Source of the DNA: Fictibacillus sp. BK138
Lineage (GTDB): Bacteria; Bacillota; Bacilli; Bacillales; Fictibacillaceae
Length of the DNA: 64,000 bases
Assembly (NCBI RefSeq): GCF_004216955.1
Contig: NZ_SGXL01000001.1
Span: 1,639,413 to 1,703,412, forward strand
Direction: 5' to 3'
Part shown: positions 33,683-41,608 of the stretch, piece after piece
How positions within the stretch are numbered: position 1 is the first letter of the stretch
How the letters are laid out: each line of letters starts with the position of its first letter
Position numbers and translations under genes: made by a program
The notes under the pieces: model-generated
Database searches by the model: none
The model's input: the letters and a program-made list of their open reading frames with translations, nothing else
Told to the model about the DNA's origin: nothing

Positions 33683-34896
33683 CACAACTGATACATAGTT
33701 TTCCGGAATTTATCCAAAACGCGTGGAATAAAAGCGGCTTTACATCACTAACTGATATTCAGGAGCGCGCCATTCCAAGCTTGTTAGAGAATAAAGACAT
33801 CGTTATTGAATCACCGACCGGAACTGGAAAAACTCTTGCATATGCCTTGCCTGCACTTGCAAAGTTAGATCCAGAAGTGAAAAATGCACAAGTTATATTT
33901 CTTGCACCAACTAGAGAACTTGCTATGCAGATCTATGAAGTTTGCCAAAAGTTCACCGAAAACAGCGGGCTCAGCGGAGCTTCTCTCATTGGTGGAGCAA
34001 ACATGCAGAGACAGCTTGATAAGTTAAAGAAAAAACCTCAATATATCGTCGGGACACCAGGCCGAGTAAAAGAATTAATACAGAACAAAAAACTGAAGGT
34101 GCATGAAGTTAAAACGATTGTCATTGATGAAGCGGATCATATTATTGAAGCTGGTTTTAACGGAGATGTCGAACATGTAATAAGTGCAACCTTAAAAGAC
34201 CGCCAGCTCGTCTTTGTTTCGGCAACCATTAATAAAAAGACAGAAGATTGGTCAAGTAAATTAGCAGTCGAACCTTCAATAATCAAAGTCGATAAACAAG
34301 AAACTGCAAACCAAGTGACACACACGTTCATGGTATCTGAGTACCGTGATAAGGTGGATAACCTTCGTAAGTTAATCCGCCATACACCTGGAATCAAAGC
34401 GATTGTTTTTATAAACAGTTCTATGAAAATGGATGAATTCGCATCAAAACTTGAATACAAAAAGATTAAACTTGGTGTTCTTGCTGGTAACTCTACAAAA
34501 CAAGATAGACAAAACGTAATAAATGATTTTAAACGAGGTAAAATCCCTGTACTTTTAACTACGGATGTTGCGACACGCGGTCTGGACATACCAGATGTGA
34601 CACACGTTGTACATCTGGAGCTTCCTGAAGATGTTAAGCAATATGTTCACCGCTCAGGAAGAACCGGAAGAATGGGGAAAGAAGGAATCGTTGTATCACT
34701 CGTAACAAAAGCAGAATTGTCTTCCGTTAAGAAATGGACAACAAATATAAATGTTCCACTGCAAAAGCAGCTACTCGAAAGAGGCAATGTAGTTATAGAA
34801 GATATTCAAAAATATACTTCTAAGAAACAAACTCCACAAAAAAGCGGGAAACCAGCCAATAAAAAGCCTGCTACAGGAAAAAAGAAAAGAGATTAA
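33679..34896 (+). CDS. yfmL: DEAD-box RNA helicase, YfmL-like
   Basis: 405 residues with all core motifs: Q-motif region SGFTSLTDIQERAIP, Walker A SPTGTGKT, PTRELAMQ, GTPGRVKEL, DEAD in VIDEADH, SAT, TTDVATRGLDIP and HRSGRTGRMG. The sequence is closest to B. subtilis YfmL (ASLIGGANMQRQLDKLKKKPQYIVGTPGR is characteristic), a helicase tied to ribosome 50S assembly. A lysine-rich tail of about 30 residues (KKQTPQKSGKPANKKP) replaces a defined C-terminal domain. It overlaps the preceding unknown gene by four bases. No strong terminator follows. Confidence 0.92.
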   Translation: MTQLIHSFPEFIQNAWNKSGFTSLTDIQERAIPSLLENKDIVIESPTGTGKTLAYALPALAKLDPEVKNAQVIFLAPTRELAMQIYEVCQKFTENSGLSGASLIGGANMQRQLDKLKKKPQYIVGTPGRVKELIQNKKLKVHEVKTIVIDEADHIIEAGFNGDVEHVISATLKDRQLVFVSATINKKTEDWSSKLAVEPSIIKVDKQETANQVTHTFMVSEYRDKVDNLRKLIRHTPGIKAIVFINSSMKMDEFASKLEYKKIKLGVLAGNSTKQDRQNVINDFKRGKIPVLLTTDVATRGLDIPDVTHVVHLELPEDVKQYVHRSGRTGRMGKEGIVVSLVTKAELSSVKKWTTNINVPLQKQLLERGNVVIEDIQKYTSKKQTPQKSGKPANKKPATGKKKRD

Positions 34897-34973
34897 AATA
34901 CCTCTAGTTTTGACCATCTAAAAAGGGTTTAGTGTTTAAAGAGAGAATCTTTCCCTATAAAGGGGAGATTGTT

Positions 34974-35270
34974 TTGGAAACTAGAGAATTTTTATATCAG
35001 ATTAAACCGTTGCGACCAGACTTCATGGAAAATCAGTCTGCAGAAGAAAAAAACACCTTGGAGTCTCATTTTTTCTACCTGCAAAATCTCTTGCAAGAGG
35101 GTAAACTTGTACTGGCAGGACCTTGTCTTGATGCATCATTTGGGATAGTGATTTTACAGGATGTAGATAATGAAGAAGCTACTCATATCATGAATAATGA
35201 TCCTGCTATCGTTGATGAAATTATGACAGGAAAACTATTTCCGTTTCGAATATCCCTTCTGAAAAAATAA
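34974..35270 (+). CDS. YciI-like protein
   Basis: 98 residues from TTG 34974, with AAAGGGGAG six bases upstream; a GTG frame at 34932 is longer but lacks a ribosome site. The ferredoxin-like YCII fold is suggested by FLYQIKPLRPDF, HFFYLQNLLQEGKLVLAGPCLDASFGIVILQ and the end FPFRISLLKK, with the conserved His and the Asp in the predicted active-site region. Such proteins are stand-alone dimers; some have dehalogenase or hydrolase-like activity, but most are uncharacterised. A terminator follows. Confidence 0.82.
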   Translation: METREFLYQIKPLRPDFMENQSAEEKNTLESHFFYLQNLLQEGKLVLAGPCLDASFGIVILQDVDNEEATHIMNNDPAIVDEIMTGKLFPFRISLLKK

Positions 35271-35302
35271 AAGCATGCAGCTTCAAGCCGCATGCTTTTT
35301 TC
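35269..35302. terminator. Terminator after the YciI gene
   Basis: AAAAGCATGC and GCATGCTTTTTT pair around AGCTTCAAGCC; it also serves the convergent LysM-CAP gene. Confidence 0.87.
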
Positions 35303-35324
35303 GTGGATTTCGTTTGGAAGATCT

Positions 35325-36095
35325 TTATTTTTTGAAAAGCTGTACCCAAGCTCCTTGATAATAAGCAACTCCGATAGAATCATAATTTGTGCTTAAAATG
35401 TTTTGTCTGTGCCCTGGACTATTCATCCAATCGTTCATAACAGCTTGTGGTGAAGTCTGACCTTTGGCAATGTTTTCGCCTGCTGCTGTGTAATGGATGC
35501 CAAAGCTGCGCATCATGTCAAAAGGTGAACCGTAAGTTGGTGAATTGTGATCGAAATAATGATTAGCAATCATGTCTTTGGCTTTTGCCATAGCAACATT
35601 GCTTAATTCAGCATCAAGTGTTAATGGGGCAAGGCCTGCTTTTTGGCGCTCTTGATTCACCAATTGTGAAACTTGAGTTGCGTATGCACCAACAGAAGAT
35701 TGTGCTGGAGCAGGTGCAGCAGGTTGTTTTGCAGCATTAGCTGGCAGATCTAGCACTTGTCCAGGATAAACCCAGTTGATTTGTCGTACTTGCGGGTTTG
35801 CCTGTTGAATTGCCCATAGACTAACATTTGACGCCGAAGCGATTTTATATAATGTGTCTCCAGATTTTACTGTATATTGTTTTGAAGACGTTGGAACATA
35901 AAGAGTTTGCCCAGCATAAATCGTTGAACTGTTTAATCGGTTCATTCCGATTACCTTACTCAAACTAACATTTTTATCTTGAGTAATTGTCCAAAGAGTA
36001 TCGTTTTGCTGAACAGTATAAGGTGTTGCTGCATATGTTGCAGACCCCATCAAAAGAAAAGCTGAAATACTTAAAGAAGCAATTTTTAAACGCAT
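35325..36095 (-). CDS. Secreted LysM-CAP (SCP/PR-1) domain protein, YkwD-like
   Basis: 256 residues from ATG at 36095, with GGGGGA on the minus strand as ribosome site; a longer frame from 36134 is unsupported. A signal peptide (MRLKIASLSISAFLLMGSATYA) is followed by two LysM domains (YTVQQNDTLWTITQDKNVSL and YTVKSGDTLYKIASASNVSL), a short Ala/Pro linker and a CAP domain with LVNQERQKAGLAPL, HYFDHNSPTYGSP, GENIAKG and NSPGHRQNIL. The LysM repeats should bind peptidoglycan. B. subtilis YkwD is a similar secreted CAP protein; the biochemical role of these proteins is unclear. A near-cre sequence upstream (36153) is weak. Confidence 0.9.
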   Translation of the reverse strand: MRLKIASLSISAFLLMGSATYAATPYTVQQNDTLWTITQDKNVSLSKVIGMNRLNSSTIYAGQTLYVPTSSKQYTVKSGDTLYKIASASNVSLWAIQQANPQVRQINWVYPGQVLDLPANAAKQPAAPAPAQSSVGAYATQVSQLVNQERQKAGLAPLTLDAELSNVAMAKAKDMIANHYFDHNSPTYGSPFDMMRSFGIHYTAAGENIAKGQTSPQAVMNDWMNSPGHRQNILSTNYDSIGVAYYQGAWVQLFKK

Positions 36096-36303
36096 AATAT
36101 CCCCCGATATCCCAGTTCCTCCAACGAATCCCACTAATTAAATATTCACACAATGAAAGCGCTGAAACAACTGGGAATGGGAGAGAATATCTGTAAATAA
36201 TTGTATGGTTGCTGCAGACAGATGTAGTAGCGTGTATTTTTCTTTTTTAAATAATTTGTTATTATAAGAAAGGAGTTTTTAAGAAGCAGAAGTAGGTGGA
36301 ATT

Positions 36304-37233
36304 ATGCAATATCAAGTTTTGTTGTATTACAAATATGTAACTATAGATGATCCCGAATCTTTTAAAGAAGAGCATCTTGCCTATTGTAAGGGACTTGGTT
36401 TAAAAGGACGGATCCTGGTTGCTCGTGAAGGAATAAATGGAACGGTATCCGGAACGATCGAACAGACAAAAAAATATATGGAAGATATGAAGAATGATCT
36501 TCGATTTACGGATACGGTTTTCAAAATAGAATCTTCAGAATCTCATGCATTTAAAAAGATGAAAGTCAGAGTGAGACCTGAGCTGGTGCATCTAAGTCTT
36601 GAGGATGATGTGAATCCAAATGAAACTACTGGTAAGCATCTTTCGCCAAAAGAATGGCTGGCAGCTATGGAGCAAGAAGACGTGGTGATTTTGGATGCAC
36701 GCAATACGTATGAATACGATCTTGGACATTTCAAAAACGCGATAAGACCTGATGTGGAAACATTTAGAGAACTTCCACAATGGGTTAGGGAAAACTTTAG
36801 TCAGTTTAAAGATAAGAAAGTACTAACCTATTGTACAGGTGGAATCCGCTGCGAGAAGTTCTCTGGTTTTCTATTAAAAGAGGGATTCAAGGATGTTTCT
36901 CAGCTAGAAGGAGGTATAATCAGTTATGGTTACCACCAAGAGGCAAAAGGGAAACATTGGGACGGGAAATGCTATGTCTTTGATGAACGCATCTCAGTTC
37001 CAATAAATCGAAGCGGTGAAGAAACGGTTGTCGGCAGATGCTATCATTGCGGAAATCCTGAAGAACGCTATGTGAAATGTGGAAACCCCGAATGCAATGC
37101 ACACTTATTAATGTGTGAGGACTGCGAGAAGGAACACAAACGTTCATGCAGCAAGGAATGTCTTGAGCATCCTTTTAATCGATATATTAAAGAACAGGAA
37201 AAAGAAAGCTCTCCAAACAAGGAGGGCTACTGA
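36304..37233 (+). CDS. trhO: tRNA uridine(34) hydroxylase TrhO
   Basis: 309 residues. An N-terminal acylphosphatase-like domain ([15 protein letters not shown] through [17 protein letters not shown]) precedes a rhodanese domain (about 120-220) with the active-site loop [12 protein letters not shown] (Cys near residue 177); a C-terminal Cys-rich region ([29 protein letters not shown] and RSCSKEC) probably binds zinc. TrhO (B. subtilis YbfQ, E. coli YceA) makes 5-hydroxyuridine at the tRNA wobble position using oxygen. ATG 36304 has no strong Shine-Dalgarno within 12 bp (AGGTGGA is nearest). Confidence 0.94.
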   Translation: MQYQVLLYYKYVTIDDPESFKEEHLAYCKGLGLKGRILVAREGINGTVSGTIEQTKKYMEDMKNDLRFTDTVFKIESSESHAFKKMKVRVRPELVHLSLEDDVNPNETTGKHLSPKEWLAAMEQEDVVILDARNTYEYDLGHFKNAIRPDVETFRELPQWVRENFSQFKDKKVLTYCTGGIRCEKFSGFLLKEGFKDVSQLEGGIISYGYHQEAKGKHWDGKCYVFDERISVPINRSGEETVVGRCYHCGNPEERYVKCGNPECNAHLLMCEDCEKEHKRSCSKECLEHPFNRYIKEQEKESSPNKEGY

Positions 37234-37268
37234 AAAACTGGTTGAATTACACCGGTTTTTCTTTTTTT
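37233..37268 (+). terminator. Terminator after trhO
   Basis: AAAAACTGGT and ACCGGTTTTT pair (with one G-T) around TGAATTAC, followed by CTTTTTTT. Confidence 0.87.
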
Positions 37269-37286
37269 GCATACAAACATGTAAGG

Positions 37287-37411
37287 ATTGTAGCGGAAGG
37301 GTACTGACTCCGGCGTGACGAGTGGGACAGGTGAGACCCCTAAAGGTGCGTAGCGGCAGGGGCTCACCGCCCGCCCCGCGGAAAGCATGTACCCTGGAGC
37401 GGAGATCCACG
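37287..37411 (+). repeat. Dispersed fold-back repeat, copy 4 (divergent)
   Basis: The central part (GACGAGTGGGACAGGTGAGA, then GGGGCTCACCGCCCGCCCCG and GGAAAGC) matches copy 1, but the arms differ: GTAGCGGAAGGGTACTGACT on the left and GTACCCTGGAGCGGAGATCC on the right, which still pair with each other (GGGTAC with GTACCC). The change in both arms preserves the fold. Confidence 0.8.
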
Positions 37412-37520
37412 CATCATCAATTTATTTAAGACTTTTTCAGTTCCTTCCAACTAGGAGCGCTTTTTTTCTCCTATTTTTTGTTATTTAACGTAAAATAAGT
37501 TTTAGGGGGGAATGAAGGAT

Positions 37521-38153
37521 ATGAAAAAGTACAACATTTTGCTAAGTGTCTGTTCGGTGAGTTTTATATTACTTGTATTTTATGACACTCGAATCGTACG
37601 TGCATTCGATGATGCAGCAAGAGACATCATTCTAAGTTTTAGAGAGGAATCATTTAATGAACTAGTTATCGCCTTTACATATGTTGGAGATGCAAAAGTA
37701 TTAGGCGTACTCTGCATAATTAGCGTTATAGGCTTATTTCTTGTTAGAAAATGGCTGAGTGGTATTCTTCTGCTCGCAAGTATAGGATTATCCTATGGTT
37801 TGAATCTTGTATTAAAGAATGCATTTGAAAGGGAACGTCCATTAGGAAATCGTTTACTAGAAGAAGATGGGTTTAGTTTCCCAAGCGGAAACGCGATGGT
37901 CGGAACATCCTTCTATTTATTTTCAGCTTTCTTGCTCTATCAAAGATATCAAAAGCCATGGATTCTTTGGATCGGTACAATTCTTCCATTCTTCTTGGGC
38001 ATAAGCCGCGTTTATGTTGGAGTGCACTATCCATCTGATATACTTGCAGGATTTAGTATCGGATTGGCTTTTTGTGTTTGTTTAGCAGTAATATACAAAA
38101 CATTAGATTCTAATTCTGCAGAGATGCAAAACAATAAACATACCTATTTATAG
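37521..38153 (+). CDS. PAP2-family membrane phosphatase
   Basis: 210 residues from ATG 37521; an in-frame ATG at 37512 sits too close to the AGGGGGG ribosome site. Five or six membrane helices carry the PAP2 catalytic motifs: KNAFERERPLGN (K-x6-RP), PSGNAMVG (PSGH variant with Asn at the His position) and SRVYVGVHYPSDILAG (SR-x5-H-x3-D). The family dephosphorylates lipid pyrophosphates or phosphatidic acid; undecaprenyl pyrophosphate is a common bacillus substrate. The PSGN variant is worth noting, since that His normally takes part in catalysis, though PSGN also occurs in active members. Confidence 0.88.
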   Translation: MKKYNILLSVCSVSFILLVFYDTRIVRAFDDAARDIILSFREESFNELVIAFTYVGDAKVLGVLCIISVIGLFLVRKWLSGILLLASIGLSYGLNLVLKNAFERERPLGNRLLEEDGFSFPSGNAMVGTSFYLFSAFLLYQRYQKPWILWIGTILPFFLGISRVYVGVHYPSDILAGFSIGLAFCVCLAVIYKTLDSNSAEMQNNKHTYL

Positions 38154-38216
38154 ATTTTCAATTGCTCTCTTAATTTGATATAATAAAGCGTAATGTTTAC
38201 GAGAGGGTGCAAAGAT

Positions 38217-38405
38217 ATGCTGCCGATTGTGTTTCCGGAAAACAAACTTGAATATATCCCAGCTTTTATAACACTAGCCATCTTTACAATTTTCGCTTGG
38301 CGAACAGTTGTGTTTTTTAAAAAACATTCTGCAAAAGAATTAAAAAGAGCTCAGTTACTAGAAGAAGATTTACTAAGTAAAGAGCAGCAAAACAAGGACT
38401 TCTAA
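38217..38405 (+). CDS. Small single-pass membrane protein
   Basis: 62 residues from ATG 38217 behind GAGAGGGTG; a longer frame from 38193 is unsupported. The protein has one membrane helix ([22 protein letters not shown]) after a short N-terminal segment and then a charged cytoplasmic tail ([19 protein letters not shown]). I do not recognise a family. It stands between the PAP2 gene and the SASP gene, and its 3' end overlaps a terminator. Confidence 0.7.
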   Translation: MLPIVFPENKLEYIPAFITLAIFTIFAWRTVVFFKKHSAKELKRAQLLEEDLLSKEQQNKDF

Positions 38406-38425
38406 CAAGTTCTTGTTTTTTTTTT
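38391..38425 (+). terminator. Terminator overlapping the small membrane protein gene end
   Basis: AACAAGGACTT (38391-38401) pairs with AAGTTCTTGTT (38407-38417) around CTAAC (one G-T pair), followed by a long T run. Confidence 0.85.
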
Positions 38426-38444
38426 GAAAAAAATTATATTTCTA

Positions 38445-38474
38445 TGAATAGGTTTTCAAAATTAACCCATACTA
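38445..38474 (+). promoter_or_regulatory. Sigma-G promoter of the SASP gene
   Basis: TGAATA (38445-38450), 17 bp, CATACTA (38468-38474): a match to the sigma-G consensus at every position, 63 bp before the SASP start. Sigma-G drives forespore SASP genes in bacilli. Confidence 0.88.
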
Positions 38475-38536
38475 CCTTTAACGGAAAAACATCTCAGCTT
38501 TTCCGTACATATTATCTCCCAAAGGAGGGAAATCGC

Positions 38537-38725
38537 ATGGCACGTAACCAAAGCAACCAAATCGTAGTTCCTGGAGCACAAGGAGCTCTTGATGCAATGA
38601 AGCAAGAGATCGCTGCTGAGTTCGGAGTACATCTTGGACCAGACACAACTTCTCGTGCAAACGGATCTGTTGGTGGCGAAATCACTAAGCGTCTTGTAGC
38701 ACAAGCGTTAGGCGGACTTCGTTAA
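38537..38725 (+). CDS. Alpha/beta-type small acid-soluble spore protein
   Basis: 62 residues from ATG 38537 behind AAAGGAGGG. The sequence has all family marks: [15 protein letters not shown] with the germination protease (GPR) cleavage region at E-(I/F)-A (EIAAEFG), [25 protein letters not shown], and an N-terminal [16 protein letters not shown]. It coats and protects spore DNA and is degraded as an amino acid source in germination. It is a single gene with its own sigma-G promoter and terminator, preceded by a terminator that isolates it. Confidence 0.97.
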   Translation: MARNQSNQIVVPGAQGALDAMKQEIAAEFGVHLGPDTTSRANGSVGGEITKRLVAQALGGLR

Positions 38726-38746
38726 TCCAGCAACCTCCTTGTAAGA

Positions 38747-38779
38747 AAAAACTCGGGATTCGTCCCGGGTTTTTATTTT
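38747..38779 (+). terminator. Terminator after the SASP gene
   Basis: ACTCGGGA (38751-38758) and TCCCGGGT (38763-38770) pair around TTCG, followed by a T-rich run. Confidence 0.9.
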
Positions 38780-38798
38780 TTTGTAGACAACTCATCTA

Positions 38799-38848
38799 TA
38801 TAATGTTACCATTTAGTCACATAATTTATGTTACCAAATTGGCACATG
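38799..38848 (+). promoter_or_regulatory. Promoter -10 with tandem operator of the ArsR-AHSA1 gene
   Basis: TATAAT (38799-38804) is overlapped by the first of two direct repeats, TGTTACCATTTAGTCACAT and TGTTACCAAATTGGCACAT, starting at 38804 and 38829 (25 bp apart). The second is itself a near palindrome (CCAA-A-TTGG flanked by TGT and ACA). A repressor bound here would block RNA polymerase. Confidence 0.65.
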
Positions 38849-38881
38849 TTTTTATATGGAAAGAGGGTGGTATAAACAGAG

Positions 38882-39664
38882 ATGGTTAACCAAGATCTCG
38901 TTGATGTTTTTAAGGCATTGTCACATCCAATTCGTATTGCTATTTTGGACGAATTAAAGAAGCAGCCGCTTTCTACAGGAGAGATAAGTGAAAAGTATGA
39001 TGTTTCGAGATATGCGATCATGAAACATTTAAGTGTACTTGTAGATGCTAATCTCGTACTTATTAGACGTAAAGGAAGGGTACGTCTCAACTATTTAAAT
39101 GTGATCCCGTTGCAAGAGCTTTATAACAGGTGGGTAAGCAAATATGAAGCACCACATGCCAGGGGATTGATACACCTAAAAAACTTAGTGGAAGAAAGGG
39201 AAGAGGATAAAATGGAACAAACAAAAGAAAGAAAAATAGACTCATTTCAGATTGAACAGGACATTGTTATTCAAGCAAATAAAGAAACTGTATTCAAGGC
39301 ATTGACAGAAGATATAAACAGCTGGTGGAAGTTTAGACTAGGTGATGAAAACGCAACATTAATCCTTGAGCCACACTTAACAGGCCGCTTTTACGAAGAC
39401 TGGGGTAATGGTGAAGGAGCCCTATGGGGAACGGTAACTTATTATAAAGAAAATGAGGAAATTCGATTAAATGGATTGTTAGGTATGAATGGTGCTGTTA
39501 ACAGCTTTTATTCGTATAAGTTATTTGAGGAAGATAATAAGACTGTTCTTCAATTAACACATCATGCTGCAGGAATTCTCGAACCGCAGTGGGAAGAAGC
39601 TCACAGGCATGGCTGGAATGAACTTCTTGCTGTTCATTTAAAGAATTTTATAGAAGAGAAATAA
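38882..39664 (+). CDS. ArsR-type regulator fused to an AHSA1/SRPBCC domain
   Basis: 260 residues. An N-terminal winged helix (about 1-85: VFKALSHPIRIAILDELKKQPLSTGEISEKYDVSRYAIMKHLSVLVDANLVLI) belongs to the ArsR family; a charged linker (EEREEDKMEQTKERK, about 103-117) leads to a START-like AHSA1 domain (about 118-258: ITFKALTEDINSWW-type start, GRFYEDWGNGEGALWGTV, QLTHHAAG). No metal-binding cysteines are present, so the effector is probably a small hydrophobic molecule rather than a metal; that is inference. An internal ATG (39212) with AGAGGA upstream could give a second, AHSA1-only product. A second SRPBCC gene follows. Confidence 0.87.
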   Translation: MVNQDLVDVFKALSHPIRIAILDELKKQPLSTGEISEKYDVSRYAIMKHLSVLVDANLVLIRRKGRVRLNYLNVIPLQELYNRWVSKYEAPHARGLIHLKNLVEEREEDKMEQTKERKIDSFQIEQDIVIQANKETVFKALTEDINSWWKFRLGDENATLILEPHLTGRFYEDWGNGEGALWGTVTYYKENEEIRLNGLLGMNGAVNSFYSYKLFEEDNKTVLQLTHHAAGILEPQWEEAHRHGWNELLAVHLKNFIEEK

Positions 39665-39673
39665 GGTATAGAT

Positions 39674-40117
39674 ATGGTAGATGTCCTAACAGAAATAATC
39701 ATTAATGAAACTAAGGGAAAAGTAGCACAATATGCTGCAAATCCCGATCATGCCCCAGATTGGTATGTGAACATCAAATCTGCAGAATGGCAAACTGAAA
39801 AAGCATTACAAACAGGTTCTAAGATCGCATTTATAGCAGAGTTTTTAGGAAGAAGATTAGAGTATGTATATGAAATTACAGATTTTATTCCAGGGCAAAG
39901 ACTTGTAATGAAAACGGTAGATGGACCGTTTCCGATGGAAACGACCTATACGTGGACATCTATTAATGGGAAGCAAACACGAATGACTTTACAGAATAAA
40001 GGAGTTCCAACAGGTTTTTCGAAGATGTTTGTTCCATTTATGTCTTTAATGATGAAAAGAGCGAATAAAAAAGATTTAATTAAAATAAAAGAAATCCTGG
40101 AAAAACAAAAAGCTTGA
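39674..40117 (+). CDS. SRPBCC family protein
   Basis: 147 residues with the START-like fold: an N-terminal beta strand VLTEIIINETKGKVAQYAANPDHAPDWYVNIKSAEW, middle IAFIAEFLGRRLEYVYEITDFIPGQRLVMKTVDGPFPMETTYTW, and a C-terminal helix. Members bind hydrophobic ligands in a deep cavity, with varied functions, so no substrate can be named. It starts 9 bp after the ArsR-AHSA1 gene and lies in the same probable operon under the tandem operator. A terminator follows. Confidence 0.86.
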   Translation: MVDVLTEIIINETKGKVAQYAANPDHAPDWYVNIKSAEWQTEKALQTGSKIAFIAEFLGRRLEYVYEITDFIPGQRLVMKTVDGPFPMETTYTWTSINGKQTRMTLQNKGVPTGFSKMFVPFMSLMMKRANKKDLIKIKEILEKQKA

Positions 40118-40138
40118 GAACTGCACTCAAGCTTTTTT
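40107..40138. terminator. Bidirectional terminator
   Basis: AAAAGCTTGAG and CTCAAGCTTTTTT pair around AACTGCA; it lies between the convergent SRPBCC gene and alpha-oxoamine synthase gene. Confidence 0.9.
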
Positions 40139-40142
40139 CTGT

Positions 40143-41423
40143 TTAATTGTTAGCATATATTCTGTCCACTGCACTTAAATTTACATTTAGCTGTAAACCT
40201 TGTTCATCGCGTAATCTCTTAAAAATTTGAAGAGTAGTTTCTATTTGTTCTTCTGTATGGCTTGCGGTAGGAATAATGCGGAACATGAACAACCCTTTTG
40301 GGATCACCGGATACATAACCGCTTGAAGAAACAATCCGTTATCCCGTAAGTATCTAACCCAATGAAGTCCCATTTGAAGATCGCCTCCAGGAACATAAAC
40401 AGAAATAATAGGGGAAGGAGTATCCGCTACAAAATAACCTATATCTCTTAAACCGTTTGAGAGCTTTTGTGATACTTGAAAAAGTCTATGTCGGCGGTCA
40501 TGACCTGACGCAACAAGTTCTAATGTTTTACGAAGACTTTTCACATAAACCATCGGTAAACTTTTTGCGAATATTTGTGTTCTTGCATTGTAGTGGATCC
40601 AATCCACAACTTCCTTGCTTGCAGCTGAAACGCCGCCGATAGCAGTAAAGGCTTTTGCAAAAGTAGATAAGTATATATCAACGCGGTCTTGAACTCCAAA
40701 ATGCTCACCAACACCTTTTCCGTTAGGTCCCATTACTCCGAACCCATGTGCATCATCGACAAAAAGGCGTGCATCATATTTATCTTTCAGATCACAAATC
40801 TCATCTAGCTTTGCGATGTCACCAGTCATTCCATATACACCTTCAGTTAGAATCAGTACACCGCCTTTACGGTTCTTATTAACCGACCTTAATAATTTTT
40901 CAAGACTGTTCATATCGTTATGCCGGAAAACACGAAGGTTCCTCGGGTCGCTGACCGCAAGTTTTGCTGCATCTATGATGGAAGCATGACATAGTTTATC
41001 CATGATTACGATATCATCTTTGCCCACAAGCGAAGCAATCGTACCAATAATGCCTAAATAACCAAAGTTAAAAAGAATAGAAGACTCTTTTTCAGCGAAA
41101 GAAGCGAGTTCCTCTTCAAGCAGAACATGCTCCTGCGTGTTTCCGCTGACCATGCGGCAGCCCATCGGACCGCTCACACCCCATTCTTCGGCTGTTTCCA
41201 CTGCGATTTTCTTTATATCTTCGTTTTCTGCCAATCCAAGATAGTTGTTAGTAGCCCACATGATTTTGTTTTGTCCATTAAATGACATCACTGTTCCAGG
41301 AACAGAATCTAAAATTGGGGATACAAAATACTGATCATCTGAAACCCTGAAGTCCCCGAAGTATCCTTCATTCGTTTTACATTTATCAAAGATATCAATG
41401 TGCTTCGTTTGAATTTGTGTCAT
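40143..41423 (-). CDS. Alpha-oxoamine synthase family PLP enzyme (BioF/KBL/SPT-like)
   Basis: 426 residues, fold-type I PLP enzyme of the family that condenses an amino acid with an acyl-CoA. Markers are the SNxYLG-type ATNNYLGLAE, GPMGCRMVSGNTQEHVLLEEELASF, ring-stacking His in DKLCHASIIDA, FVDDAHGFGVMGPNGKGVGE and the Schiff-base lysine in STFAKAFTAIGG (near 256). It is longer than BioF or KBL because of about 30 extra N-terminal residues (FDKCKTNEGYFGDFRVSDD). It lacks neighbouring bio genes or threonine dehydrogenase, so the product cannot be assigned. It is divergent from kynA across a 185-bp region. Confidence 0.86.
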   Translation of the reverse strand: MTQIQTKHIDIFDKCKTNEGYFGDFRVSDDQYFVSPILDSVPGTVMSFNGQNKIMWATNNYLGLAENEDIKKIAVETAEEWGVSGPMGCRMVSGNTQEHVLLEEELASFAEKESSILFNFGYLGIIGTIASLVGKDDIVIMDKLCHASIIDAAKLAVSDPRNLRVFRHNDMNSLEKLLRSVNKNRKGGVLILTEGVYGMTGDIAKLDEICDLKDKYDARLFVDDAHGFGVMGPNGKGVGEHFGVQDRVDIYLSTFAKAFTAIGGVSAASKEVVDWIHYNARTQIFAKSLPMVYVKSLRKTLELVASGHDRRHRLFQVSQKLSNGLRDIGYFVADTPSPIISVYVPGGDLQMGLHWVRYLRDNGLFLQAVMYPVIPKGLFMFRIIPTASHTEEQIETTLQIFKRLRDEQGLQLNVNLSAVDRIYANN

Positions 41424-41558
41424 ATGAAACCTCCTGTTGGTAATATTCGAATGATTGTCTATTTCGGTAAAATTTTACAATTACCTTCAATTTTCGATAT
41501 AAAAATTTTTAAGGTTTATCCTTTTTAAGAAAGGCTAAAAGAAATCCCTTTTTTGATG

Positions 41559-41577
41559 TATAATGAAAGCGTTAACA
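41559..41577 (+). promoter_or_regulatory. kynA -10 region overlapping a CcpA cre site
   Basis: TATAAT (41559-41564) runs directly into TGAAAGCGTTAACA (41564-41577), which fits the cre consensus TGWNANCGNTNWCA at all fixed positions. CcpA binding over the transcription start would repress kynA when glucose is available. Confidence 0.75.
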
Positions 41578-41608
41578 AAGTTTTTATGTCCTATGGGGAG
41601 TGGATCAA

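Noticed and set aside
36153-36166. Near-cre TGAAAGCGCTGAAA between the LysM-CAP gene and trhO
   Set aside because: The required C at position 13 is missing and no promoter is positioned to make use of it.
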